Positions 24,944 through 32,796 of a stretch of 64,000 nt of DNA are shown here, one piece after another. The notes beneath the pieces were generated by a model. That model was not told the origin of the DNA. It was given only the letters and a program-made list of their open reading frames with translations, and made no database searches. Position 1 is the stretch's first letter. The number at the start of each line of letters is the position of its first letter. Location of the stretch: NCBI GenBank assembly GCA_036381515.1, contig DASVCR010000103.1, forward strand, positions 1 through 64,000, written 5' to 3'. The position numbers were made by a program, and so were the translations under genes. This stretch comes from ZC4RG20 sp036381515. GTDB lineage: Bacteria > Pseudomonadota > Gammaproteobacteria > Steroidobacterales > Rariloculaceae.

Positions 24944-25792
24944 TCCCGCGACGTCGATGTGACCGACGACGAGCCGTGACCTGCCGTGCTCGACGTGCTC
25001 GAGCCGGCGCGCGAGCCACGCGTCGAGCGTCGGCCGCTCGTCCGGCGCGATCTCGGCGGCCGCCGCGTGCCAGCCCGCGAGGAGCTCGCGCTGCATCTCG
25101 AGGGTGTCGGGGCCGAGCCGCCAGTCCGTGCTCTCGATGCGCAGCGCGTAGCCGTGCGCGGCGAACGCCTCGACGACCTTCGTCGCGGCGTCCGGGCCGA
25201 GCGCGGGCCCGAAACCCTTGTCTCCGTGCTGATGCCGGTTCACGAGCGCGCGCACGTGCTCGTCGCCGGGCTCGGGCGGCTCGAAGCGGATCCGGCCGTC
25301 GTACGTCAGCGCGAAGAGGACCGACGCCTCGGAATCGGCGCAGCACGCGGCGAGCCGCCGCAGCCAGTCGGCGGAGACGAGATCGAGCAGCGCCGACGCC
25401 GTGACGAGCCCGCCGGCGCCGGGCATGCAGCGGTCGAGCTTGGGCGCGATGTCCGCTTCGCAGAGCTCGATCTCGCACGTGAATGCGTCGCCGCCGACGT
25501 CGAGGCCTCGGGCCGTCTCGGCCGATGCGAGCCCGTTCCGGTCGGCCCACGCACGGAGCGCGTCGGCCGCGGCCGCGAGGACGGTCGGATCGTCGTCGAC
25601 GAGCCGCCAGCGCTGCCGGCCGCCGAGCCGCGGCGCGAGCCAGCGCAGGTTCGCGCCGGTGCCGGCGCCGAGGTCGACGACGTCGAGCGGCCGGTCGTCG
25701 GGGCGCGCGATCATGTTGCACATCGCGCCGGCGCGCGCGGCGGCGTCGGCCGGTTCCCGCAGCGCGAGCCACGCCGGCGAGAAGCCGCTCAT
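24899..25792 (-). CDS. Class I SAM-dependent methyltransferase
   Basis: A 297-residue Rossmann-fold methyltransferase. Motif I reads VVDLGAGTGANLRWLAPRL near residue 38, followed by the acidic strand WRLVDDDP. The distal half (RIRFEPPEPGDEHVRALVNRHQHGDKGFGPALG) is characteristic of a subgroup found beside pterin-synthase homologues. Its ATG overlaps the stop of the upstream glycosyltransferase (ATGA), so the two are translationally coupled. The final ~16 residues (AGRKLCQTHFSREKCV) are encoded by the palindromic repeat, suggesting that the repeat displaced the original 3' end. The acceptor is unknown; the pathway product is likely. Confidence 0.82.
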   Translation of the reverse strand: MSGFSPAWLALREPADAAARAGAMCNMIARPDDRPLDVVDLGAGTGANLRWLAPRLGGRQRWRLVDDDPTVLAAAADALRAWADRNGLASAETARGLDVGGDAFTCEIELCEADIAPKLDRCMPGAGGLVTASALLDLVSADWLRRLAACCADSEASVLFALTYDGRIRFEPPEPGDEHVRALVNRHQHGDKGFGPALGPDAATKVVEAFAAHGYALRIESTDWRLGPDTLEMQRELLAGWHAAAAEIAPDERPTLDAWLARRLEHVEHGRSRLVVGHIDVAGRKLCQTHFSREKCV

Positions 25793-26901
25793 GCGCCGCT
25801 CCCGCCCGTACCTGCGAGCGCTTCGACCGCCGCCGCGAAGCGCGCGGCCGCGTCGGCCCACGTCGGCAGCGCCCGCGCGCGCTCGAGCGCGCGTGCCGAC
25901 AGCGCGGCATGCAGCGCCGCGTCGCCGAGCACGCGCGCGAGCGCGTCGGCGAGCGCGTCGACGTCCCCCGGCGGGACGAGCAGGCCGGCGTCGCCGACCG
26001 TGTCCGGCACGGCGCCTGCCTCCGTCGCGACGATCGGCAGACCGTACGCGAGCGCGTCGGCGTGCGCGATGCCGTAGCCCTCGAGGAACGAGGGCAGCAC
26101 GAATGCGTGCGCGGCGCGGTGCAACGCGTCGAGCACACCGCGCGAGACCTCGCCGTGCAGCACGACGCGCGCGGCGAGACCAAGACTTGCGATACGTGCG
26201 CGGAGCGCCGCCGCGGTCGCCGGATCGCGCGCCGTGCTGCCGACGCAGTCGAGCCGCCACGGAAGGTCGGTCAGGCGCGCGAGCGCGTCGAGCAGCACCG
26301 CGTGGCCCTTGCGCGGGGTCAGCGTCGCGACGCACAAGAGCCGCGGCGGATCGGGCATGCTCGCGTGCGGCGCTGCCGAGAGCCGCCCGTGCTCGTCACC
26401 CCTGCCTCCCCCGCCCGGCGCCGGCCGGTCCGTCCCGGGCTCGACGATGCGGATGCGCTCGCTCGGAAAGCGGTCCGCGGCAACGCGCCGCGCGGTCCAG
26501 CGGCTCGTCACGATGACGCCGCGCGCCGCCTGCCACGCGCGGCGTTCGTCACGACGGAGCCGCGCGGCCGCCGACTCGTCGAGGCCGGTCTCGTCGCCGA
26601 CCGGATGATGCACGAGCGCGACGATGCCGAGCCGCGCCGCGTGCCGCTCGAGCGTAGCGGCGAGATCGGCGAGCGCGAGGCCGTCGACGACGACGGTGCG
26701 GCCGGCCGGAATCGACGCGAGCACGTCGTCCGCGGCGCGGAGCGACGCCGGCGATGCGCCCGGGAAGTCGTCGCCGAGACGCAGCACGCGGACCGTCCAG
26801 CCGAGGCTTTCGAGCCCTTCCACGACGCGCCTGTCGTAGACGTAACCGCCGGTCAGCGTCGCCGGATCGCCGGGCAGCATCAGATCGAGCGTGCGCCGCA
26901 C
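25789..26901 (-). CDS. Family 4 (GT-B) glycosyltransferase
   Basis: A 370-residue retaining glycosyltransferase. The acceptor-side N-terminus is MLPGDPATLTGGYVYDRRV, with a donor domain after a proline/glycine-rich linker near residue 190. LLCVATLTPRKGHAVLLDAL is the GT4 hallmark, and the nucleotide-sugar motif is PSFLEGYGIAHADALAYGLP near residue 280. There the second acidic residue of the EX7E motif is Asp. GTG at 26901 has GAGAAG upstream; an internal ATG (LMLPGD) is possible. It is coupled to the methyltransferase. In a pterin/riboflavin-type gene neighbourhood, a glycosylated pteridine or ribityl compound is a reasonable inference. Confidence 0.85.
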   Translation of the reverse strand: MRRTLDLMLPGDPATLTGGYVYDRRVVEGLESLGWTVRVLRLGDDFPGASPASLRAADDVLASIPAGRTVVVDGLALADLAATLERHAARLGIVALVHHPVGDETGLDESAAARLRRDERRAWQAARGVIVTSRWTARRVAADRFPSERIRIVEPGTDRPAPGGGGRGDEHGRLSAAPHASMPDPPRLLCVATLTPRKGHAVLLDALARLTDLPWRLDCVGSTARDPATAAALRARIASLGLAARVVLHGEVSRGVLDALHRAAHAFVLPSFLEGYGIAHADALAYGLPIVATEAGAVPDTVGDAGLLVPPGDVDALADALARVLGDAALHAALSARALERARALPTWADAAARFAAAVEALAGTGGSGA

Positions 26902-26920
26902 GTCACGCGTCTTCTCAGGC

Positions 26921-26945
26921 GAGAAGGTGTCCCACACGTTTTTCT
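26921..26945. repeat. Partial GTCAGACAC-family repeat
   Basis: GAGAAGGTGTCCCACACGTTTTTCT keeps the GTGTC-CACAC core and the TTTTTC tail of the other copies but only as one degenerate unit. It lies between the PTPS-like and glycosyltransferase genes. Confidence 0.45.
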
Positions 26946-26960
26946 GCCGAAGTCGAGTCG

Positions 26961-27392
26961 TCAGGCCCCCGTTGCGGAGTCGAGGGTTTTTCCGTCGAGC
27001 AGGGCCTCGTACGCAGCCCACGCGACATGCGACTCGTGCAGCGTCACGCGCAGCGCGTCGATCTCTCGCGCGGACGCGCCGAGTGCGCCGCCGGCGATCT
27101 TCGCGGCCATGCGGTCGAACACGACGCGCGCGAGGAACTCAGTCGTCGTGTTGCGGCCGGCGAACTCGGGCACCTCGTCGAGGTTCCGGAAGTTGAGGTC
27201 GCCGAGGATCTCGCGCAGCACGTCGCCCGCGCGGCCGATGTCGACGACGACGTCGTTCTCGTCGAGCGCGCGCCGCCTGAACTCGACGTCGACGATGTAA
27301 GTCGCGCCGTGCAGGCGCTGCGCCGGCCCGAAGATCTCGCCGTTGAAACTGTGCGCGATCATGAGGTGATCACGTACCGTGACGCTGTACAT
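26961..27392 (-). CDS. 6-pyruvoyl-tetrahydropterin synthase / QueD homologue with altered active site
   Basis: A 143-residue T-fold protein of the PTPS/QueD family. The family's zinc triad is His plus HGH. Here His14 (IAHSF) and His28 (LHGATY) remain, but the third histidine is Ala30. The catalytic Cys normally four residues before the first His of HGH is Ala24, and the mid-protein Asp-His pair is not evident. The substrate-anchoring Glu is kept (Glu120 in TLHESHVAW). It may therefore catalyse a different reaction or bind a pterin. ATG at 27392 has AGGGAG upstream. It is first of, or co-directional with, the glycosyltransferase-methyltransferase pair. Confidence 0.85.
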   Translation of the reverse strand: MYSVTVRDHLMIAHSFNGEIFGPAQRLHGATYIVDVEFRRRALDENDVVVDIGRAGDVLREILGDLNFRNLDEVPEFAGRNTTTEFLARVVFDRMAAKIAGGALGASAREIDALRVTLHESHVAWAAYEALLDGKTLDSATGA

Positions 27393-27468
27393 CCGCTTGC
27401 TCCCTGGCTGCACCGTGCCCTTTGCCCAGTCTAAGGGCCGAGCGCGGTGTGTGCCTCGCCGGCCGCCG

Positions 27469-28452
27469 TCACGCGTAGCGTATCCGATGGCAGAGCGCCC
27501 CGGCCGGCTCGACGGCGAGCCGCGCGAGCACCGCGGGCAGCTCGTCGAACGGGCTCTCGCCGCTGATCAACGCGTCGAGGCGGGGATCGGCGAGCAGCTC
27601 GAGCGCGAGCGCGATGCGCCGGCGCGTGTCCCAGCGTGCGCGCTGCCTCGCGGCGACGCTGCCGACCTGCGACGACACGAGCGTCAGGCGCCGGCTGTGG
27701 AACGCCTTGCCGAGCGAAACCGCGACCGGCCGGTCGCCGTACCAGCTCATCTCGACCACGTGCGCCTCGAAGCCGGCGAGCGCGAGCGCCGTCTCGAGCC
27801 CCTCGGCCGCGCCGCTCGCATGGATCACGAGGTCCGCATCGCCGGCCGCGTCGGCGGGGCTCGCGAAGCGCACGCCGAGGGCGGCGGCCGCCGCGCGCTT
27901 GCCGGGATCGACGTCGACGAGCTCGACCTGCGTGCCCGGGATGCGGGCCGCGAGCCACGCGACGAGACAGCCGACCGTGCCCGCGCCGACGACGGCGATG
28001 CGATCGCCGACGGCGGGCGCCGCATCCCACAGCCCGTTCACGGCGGTCTCGAGGTTCGCAGCGAGGACCGCGCGGCCTGGGGGGATGCCGTCCGGAAGCG
28101 GATGCACCGCGCGCGCCGGCACGACGTAGCGCGTCTGGTGCGGGTAGAGGCAGAAGACGACGCGGCCGACGAGCGCGGCGGGGCCGTCGAGCACGCGCCC
28201 GACGCTCGCATAGCCGTACTTGACGGGCGCCGGAAAGTCGCCTGCCTGGAACGGCGCCCGCATGCGCTCGTGCTCGGTCGGCGGCACGCGGCCGGTGAAG
28301 ACGAGCGCTTCGGTTCCGCGGCTGATGCCCGAGTAGAGCGTCTCGACGAGCACGTCGTCGTGCGCACGCGCCGGGAGCGGCTCCGCGCGGATCTCGCCGC
28401 GGCCGGGCATCGTGATCCAGAACGCGAGCGCATCGCTCGAGGGTGTCGGCAT
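27469..28452 (-). CDS. Zinc-less medium-chain dehydrogenase/reductase
   Basis: A 327-residue MDR-family oxidoreductase. The GroES-like N-terminus includes LVETLYSGISRGTEALVFTG. The Rossmann motif is VVGAGTVGCLVAWLA near residue 163, with the NAD(P) acidic residue in VELVDVDP. The cysteine zinc ligands of true alcohol dehydrogenases are missing, and SRGTE occupies the catalytic-Cys region, as in a subgroup associated with biosynthetic clusters. ATG at 28452 begins MPTPSSDALAF. It lies 76 bp upstream of the PTPS homologue on the same strand and is divergent from the CDP-alcohol transferase. Substrate is unknown; it probably oxidises or reduces a pathway intermediate. Confidence 0.82.
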   Translation of the reverse strand: MPTPSSDALAFWITMPGRGEIRAEPLPARAHDDVLVETLYSGISRGTEALVFTGRVPPTEHERMRAPFQAGDFPAPVKYGYASVGRVLDGPAALVGRVVFCLYPHQTRYVVPARAVHPLPDGIPPGRAVLAANLETAVNGLWDAAPAVGDRIAVVGAGTVGCLVAWLAARIPGTQVELVDVDPGKRAAAAALGVRFASPADAAGDADLVIHASGAAEGLETALALAGFEAHVVEMSWYGDRPVAVSLGKAFHSRRLTLVSSQVGSVAARQRARWDTRRRIALALELLADPRLDALISGESPFDELPAVLARLAVEPAGALCHRIRYA

Positions 28453-28536
28453 CGCGAGTCGGCTCCATCGCGCGCTTCCGGCGGCGCGGCGAGCGATACT
28501 TGCAAGGCGCGGCCGGACGTGCAAGCGTAACGATCG

Positions 28537-29274
28537 ATGCACACAGCTTCCCTCGCGGCCGTGCGCCGCCTGCGTGGTGCCGTACCGGGCGCCGGGCTCT
28601 CGACGGCCGCCGTCGCTGCAGCAGCGATCGCCGCGCAGCGCCACCTCGATCTCGAAGGGCTTTACGTGCCGCTCGTCGTCGCCTGCTTCGTCGCGGGCGC
28701 CGCCGCGGCGCTCGTCGCCGCCGCGCGTCATCTGCGCGGCTCGTTCGGCGCGGCGAATCACGTGACGCTGTTCCGCGGCGCGCTGATCGCGCTCGTCGCC
28801 GGGCTGATCGTGACCGAGTCCACTCCGGCGGTCCTGTGGTTCGCGATCGCGGTCGCCGGCAGCGCGCTCCTGCTCGACGGCGTCGACGGGTCGCTCGCGC
28901 GCCGCTTCAAGCTGTCGAGCCCGTTCGGCGCGCGCTTCGACATGGAGATGGACGCGGTGTCGACGCTCGTGCTCGCGACGCTCGTCTGGCATTTCGGCAA
29001 GGCGGGCGTCTGGGTCCTCGCGAGCGGGCTGATGCGCTACGCGTTCGTCGCGGCCGGCCGCGAATGGGCGTGGCTCCGCGCGTCGCTCCCGCCGAGCAGG
29101 CGCCGACAGACGATCTGCGTCGTGCAGATCGGCGCGCTGCTCGTCTGTCTCGCGCCGTTCGTGCCGCCCGGGCAGAGCGAGCGGATCGCGGCGCTCGCGC
29201 TCGTGCTGCTCGGCGGCTCGTTCGCGATCGACACACTCTGGCTGCACCGCAACGCGGCGCCGCGGCGCGCGTAA
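28537..29274 (+). CDS. CDP-alcohol phosphatidyltransferase family membrane enzyme
   Basis: A 245-residue inner-membrane protein with about six transmembrane segments. It carries the complete CDP-OH-P motif: LLDGVDGSLARR, then eight residues on, GARFDMEMD near residue 130, all four metal-binding aspartates present. The enzyme would transfer a phospho-alcohol from a CDP-activated donor to a second alcohol, forming a phosphodiester. It is followed 16 bp later by a sulfatase-like gene, clearly one operon. In this cluster it could attach the pathway product, or a polyol, to lipid (inference). Confidence 0.87.
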   Translation: MHTASLAAVRRLRGAVPGAGLSTAAVAAAAIAAQRHLDLEGLYVPLVVACFVAGAAAALVAAARHLRGSFGAANHVTLFRGALIALVAGLIVTESTPAVLWFAIAVAGSALLLDGVDGSLARRFKLSSPFGARFDMEMDAVSTLVLATLVWHFGKAGVWVLASGLMRYAFVAAGREWAWLRASLPPSRRRQTICVVQIGALLVCLAPFVPPGQSERIAALALVLLGGSFAIDTLWLHRNAAPRRA

Positions 29275-29290
29275 CTCGGGGAAGCCGGCC

Positions 29291-30910
29291 GTGATCCGAG
29301 CAGGAGTGCTCCGGGCCGCGTCGCTCGTCGCGGCCGTCGTCGGCCTCGATCTCGCGTTGACGTTCGCGCACGTGTGGCCGACGTTCGCGATTCGGCCGAC
29401 CGCGGCGCTGTCGATCGAGGTCCTTGCGGTCGTGACCGGCATCCTTCTTCTCGGCGCGCTCGGCAGGCCGCCCGGGAAGCGCGTCGCGACCGCGCTCGCG
29501 CTCGTGCTGACGGTTATGGCGGTCGGCCGCTATGCGGCCGTCACGACCGCGGGTCTCTACGGGCGCCCGGTGCATCTCTATTTCGATCTGCCGCACGTGC
29601 CGAACGTGTTCGCGATGCTCGCGAAGGTCGCGAGCCCGTGGCTCCTCGCAGGCGGCGCGGTCGTCGCCGTGCTGATCTTAGGTTGTGTGCTCGCAGGCCT
29701 GCGCGCCGCGCTCGTGCGGGTCACGCAGGCGGCGGCACGGCCCGGCGAGCGCGCGGCGGTCGCGACGGTGTGCGCGGCCGCGGCGGCGCTCGCGCTCCCC
29801 GGCGACGCGTCGCCGGTCGGGCTGCGCGTCGCGGAACCGGTGACGGGCATGCTCGTCGCGCAGGCCCGGCGCTTCGGGGACGCGGCGCTCGCCGCGCGCC
29901 GCGACGCGCTCTTGCCGCCGCCGGCCGAGCTCGGCGACGGCCCGCTCGCCGCGCTCGACGGCCGCGACGTGCTCGTCGTCTTCATCGAGTCGTACGGCGC
30001 GGTCACGTTCGACCGGCCGGACGTGCGCGCCGCGCTCGCCGACTCGCGGGCCGCGCTCGAGCGCGCGATCACGCGGAGCGGCCGCGGCGTCGTCTCGGCA
30101 TTCGTCGAGTCGCCGACGTTCGCCGGCGCGTCGTGGCTCGCGCATGCGACCTTCATGACCGCCGGCCGGATCGACAACGGCGGCGCCTATGCGCGCCTGC
30201 CGGGCCATCCGCGCGACACCGTGCCGAAGCGGTTCGCGCGCGCCGGCTACCGCACCGTCGCCGTGATGCCGGGCGTGCGCGAGGCGTGGCCGGAGGGGGC
30301 GTTCCTCGGCTTCGATGCGATCTACGACGCCGCGGCGCTCGACTACCGTGGTCCCGAGTTCGGCTGGTGGCGCATCCCGGATCAGTACACGCTCGCGACG
30401 CTCGATCGCCTCGAGCGCCGCGCGGGGCAGCGTGCGCCGCTCTTCGCGTTCGTCGCGACGCTGAGCACGCACGTGCCGTTCCGGCCGACGCCGCCGTATC
30501 AGGACGACTGGTCCCGGTTTGCCGACGGCGGCGAGCCGTTCGATTCGCACGCGGTCGAGCAGAGCCTCGCACGGCGGCCGGACTGGCTCGACCTCGCGCC
30601 GGCCTACGTCGACTCGGTGCGTTACGCGCTCGAGACGCTCGCGGGCTACCTCGAATGGCGCGCCGACGACGATTTCGTGCTGATCCTGCTCGGCGATCAT
30701 CAGCCGGCCGCGAGCATCACGGGACCGGGCGCGCGCTGGGACGTGCCGGTGCATGTGATCGGGCCGCCCGCGCTGCTCGAGCCGCTCGCGGGCGCCGGAT
30801 TCGTGCCGGGTCTCGCGCCGTCGCACGATGCGGTCGCCGAGATGCACGAGCTCGCGCCGCGGCTGCTCCGCGCGTTCGCGTCGACGCCGGCGACGCGCCT
30901 ATCCGAGTAA
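29291..30910 (+). CDS. Membrane sulfatase / LTA-synthase-like hydrolase
   Basis: A 539-residue protein with four or five N-terminal transmembrane segments (to about residue 140) and a periplasmic alkaline-phosphatase-fold domain. Landmarks are VVFIESYGAVTFDRPD, SPTFAGASWLAHATFMTAGR (nucleophile region), VATLSTHVPFRPTPPY and LLGDHQPAASITG near residue 470. Relatives transfer phosphoglycerol or phosphoethanolamine groups or hydrolyse sulfate/phosphate esters at the outer leaflet. Start is GTG 29291 with GGGGAAG upstream. It forms an operon with the CDP-alcohol phosphatidyltransferase; together they suggest modification of a membrane-bound molecule. Confidence 0.85.
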   Translation: MIRAGVLRAASLVAAVVGLDLALTFAHVWPTFAIRPTAALSIEVLAVVTGILLLGALGRPPGKRVATALALVLTVMAVGRYAAVTTAGLYGRPVHLYFDLPHVPNVFAMLAKVASPWLLAGGAVVAVLILGCVLAGLRAALVRVTQAAARPGERAAVATVCAAAAALALPGDASPVGLRVAEPVTGMLVAQARRFGDAALAARRDALLPPPAELGDGPLAALDGRDVLVVFIESYGAVTFDRPDVRAALADSRAALERAITRSGRGVVSAFVESPTFAGASWLAHATFMTAGRIDNGGAYARLPGHPRDTVPKRFARAGYRTVAVMPGVREAWPEGAFLGFDAIYDAAALDYRGPEFGWWRIPDQYTLATLDRLERRAGQRAPLFAFVATLSTHVPFRPTPPYQDDWSRFADGGEPFDSHAVEQSLARRPDWLDLAPAYVDSVRYALETLAGYLEWRADDDFVLILLGDHQPAASITGPGARWDVPVHVIGPPALLEPLAGAGFVPGLAPSHDAVAEMHELAPRLLRAFASTPATRLSE

Positions 30911-30948
30911 CGGCTGTAGCAGGCGGATCATCAGCAGCAGGCGGATCA

Positions 30949-31731
30949 TCACTCGGGTGCAATGCCGTCGGCGAGCCGGATGTCGCCGAGCATCGCGATC
31001 GCCGACAGCACGAGGATCACGATCAGCACCGTGCGGACGAACGGCGCGCCGCGCGAGATCGCCATCCGCGCGGCCGCCCACGCGCCCGCGGCGCTGCCCG
31101 CCGCGAGCAGCGCGCCGAGCCCCCAGCGCACCTGATCGTTCGCGACGAACACCGCGAGCGCCGCGACCGTGAAGATCAGCACGATCAGGTTCTTGACCGC
31201 GTTGCCGCCGACGAGCGTGAAGCCGCCGCCGAGCACGAGCCCGGCGAGCAGGAAGATGCCGACGCCTGCCTGGATGAACCCGCCGTAGGCGCCGATCGCG
31301 AAGAACAGCGGCGCCTGCAGCCAGACGCTCGACTCGCATCCGGTCTCGTGGCTCTCGAGCCAGCGGCGCGGCCTCGCGATCACGACGACCAGCATCACGA
31401 GCATCAGCACGCCGATCGTGCGCCGCAGCATCGCCTCGTCGAGATCGACGGCGAGGGCGGCTCCCACCGCCGCGCCGAGCACGGACGGCACGACGACCTT
31501 TGCGACGCCGACGCGCGGCATCGCATTGCGGCCGCGGAACGTCGCGACGGAGACGATCGTCTGCACGAGGATGCCGACCCGGTTCGTGCCGTTCGCGACG
31601 TTGGCCGGCAGCCCGAGCACGATCAGCAACGGCAGCGTGATCAGCGAGCCGCTGCCGGCGAGCGTATTGATGAAGCCCGACGCGAAGCCGACGATCGGCA
31701 CCGCGACGAGCAGCAGCGGGTCCGCTTGCAT
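30949..31731 (-). CDS. TauE/SafE-family sulfite/anion exporter-like permease
   Basis: A 260-residue inner-membrane protein with about eight hydrophobic helices and the duplicated TauE/SafE signature. The first repeat has GFASGFINTLAGSGSLITLPLLI; the second has YGGFIQAGVGIFLLAGLVLGGG. NGTNRVGILVQT follows the first repeat, as usual. The substrate may be sulfite, sulfoacetate or another small anion. It starts at ATG 31731 and is convergent with the sulfatase-like gene. The sulfatase next door makes export of released sulfur anions conceivable but this is weak. Confidence 0.87.
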   Translation of the reverse strand: MQADPLLLVAVPIVGFASGFINTLAGSGSLITLPLLIVLGLPANVANGTNRVGILVQTIVSVATFRGRNAMPRVGVAKVVVPSVLGAAVGAALAVDLDEAMLRRTIGVLMLVMLVVVIARPRRWLESHETGCESSVWLQAPLFFAIGAYGGFIQAGVGIFLLAGLVLGGGFTLVGGNAVKNLIVLIFTVAALAVFVANDQVRWGLGALLAAGSAAGAWAAARMAISRGAPFVRTVLIVILVLSAIAMLGDIRLADGIAPE

Positions 31732-31834
31732 GCGTAGGGTCGGCCGTTGCCGCGGATCGCGGCGCGCGTCGATTCTCGACCGGTCGCGGGCGGTCGGCAA
31801 GCGGACGGCCGCGTTCCCGAGCCGGCGGCGCCTC

Positions 31835-31881
31835 GGCACCAGGGTGGGGCAGCACGTCCGCGTATGCACCGTGAGAGTGCA
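31835..31881 (+). promoter_or_regulatory. Pair of NtrC-like enhancer sites
   Basis: TGCACC-GTGAG-AGTGCA (31865-31881) differs by one base from the NtrC consensus TGCACC-N5-GGTGCA. GGCACC-AGGGT-GGGGCA (31835-31851) differs by two. The centres are 30 bp apart, three helical turns, and lie about 117 and 87 bp upstream of the inferred sigma-54 start. This is the arrangement known from NtrC-activated promoters. Confidence 0.65.
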
Positions 31882-31933
31882 AGACCACAGCCCGCGATTT
31901 CCATATCCAGCTGAAATCGTTCAAGAAAAACTG

Positions 31934-31949
31934 TGGCATGGTTCCTGCT
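31934..31949 (+). promoter_or_regulatory. Sigma-54 promoter of the TorF porin gene
   Basis: TGGCATGGTTCCTGCT keeps the invariant GG and GC doublets at exact spacing, two bases off consensus. Transcription from about 31960 leaves a leader of about 53 nt ending in GGAAGGAAG before ATG 32013. Confidence 0.65.
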
Positions 31950-32012
31950 ATCCGGCGGCAGCGTCCGTGATTCCCGACGTGACACCTACCTCGATATGGA
32001 AGGAAGCATCCG

Positions 32013-32741
32013 ATGAAGACGAACATCCGGCCCGTGTGCGCGGCCGTCGCCTTGCTCGTGTCGACCCCCGTGCTCGCCCAGCCCGACGAGGGCGGCGGGG
32101 ATCTCACGGCCAATGCCGCCGTCGCCAACAACTATATCTGGCGCGGTCTGACGCAGACGATGAACGAGGCCGCGATCTCCGGCGGCCTCGATTACGTCTC
32201 GGAAGGCGGCTTCTACATCGGCACGTGGGTGTCCAACGTGAGCTTCGCGCCGTCCGATGTCTTCTCGTACGAGCACGACATCTACTTCGGCTTCTCGGGC
32301 GGCGACGACGTCACGTACGACATCGGCTATCTCTACTACAACTACGACGACATCGCCGAGACCGACTTCGGCGAAGTCTACGGCACGCTCGGGTTCGGCA
32401 ACTTCAGCGTCTCCGCGTACATCCTCGCGAACGCGGAGGCCGACGAGCCCAATCCGAGCGTCGACTTCGGCTTCGGCGAGGCGTACTACCTGTCGCTCGA
32501 TTACGCCGTGCCGCTGAAGAACGAAGTCGTGCTCGGTCTCCATGCCGGGAAGCACGACGGCGACTTCGTCGAGTGGTTCAACGGCGTGCCGAGCGACTAC
32601 ACCGACTACTCGATCTCGCTTTCGAAGGGCGGCTTCAGCTTCACGATCAGCGACACCGATCTCGACAGCGAGGTCCCGGACGGCCTCGACAACGGGTCGG
32701 TGAAGTTCGTCGTCGGCTATTCGATGGACTTCGACCTCTAG
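32013..32741 (+). CDS. TorF-family putative outer-membrane porin (Gcw_chp)
   Basis: A 242-residue beta-barrel protein with signal peptide ending STPVLAQ. The mature protein begins LTANAAVANNYIWRGLTQT, the TorF/Gcw_chp signature, and alternates short amphipathic strands rich in Tyr, Asp and Gly through to VGYSMDFDL. Homologues often precede glnK-amtB and are thought to admit small nitrogenous solutes; here no glnK or amtB follows. The upstream NtrC sites and sigma-54 promoter indicate induction under nitrogen limitation. The composition is noticeably more acidic and less GC-extreme than that of the neighbours. Confidence 0.87.
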   Translation: MKTNIRPVCAAVALLVSTPVLAQPDEGGGDLTANAAVANNYIWRGLTQTMNEAAISGGLDYVSEGGFYIGTWVSNVSFAPSDVFSYEHDIYFGFSGGDDVTYDIGYLYYNYDDIAETDFGEVYGTLGFGNFSVSAYILANAEADEPNPSVDFGFGEAYYLSLDYAVPLKNEVVLGLHAGKHDGDFVEWFNGVPSDYTDYSISLSKGGFSFTISDTDLDSEVPDGLDNGSVKFVVGYSMDFDL

Positions 32742-32758
32742 CAGGTCATCGCTCCTCC

Positions 32759-32796
32759 GAGCGCCGGAGCGCTGCTCGGCGCAGCCTCCGGCGCTC
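32759..32796 (+). terminator. Strong GC-rich hairpin after the TorF gene
   Basis: GAGCGCCGGAG (32759-32769) pairs perfectly with CTCCGGCGCTC (32786-32796) around a 16-nt loop, 18 bp past the stop codon. No T run follows, so it may stabilise the mRNA end or act with Rho. The rest of 32797-33033 shows no gene. Confidence 0.5.

Noticed and set aside
28481..28500. Possible sigma-54 site upstream of the CDP-alcohol transferase (TTGCA at the end)
   Set aside because: The -24 GG doublet is absent at the required 12-bp spacing.
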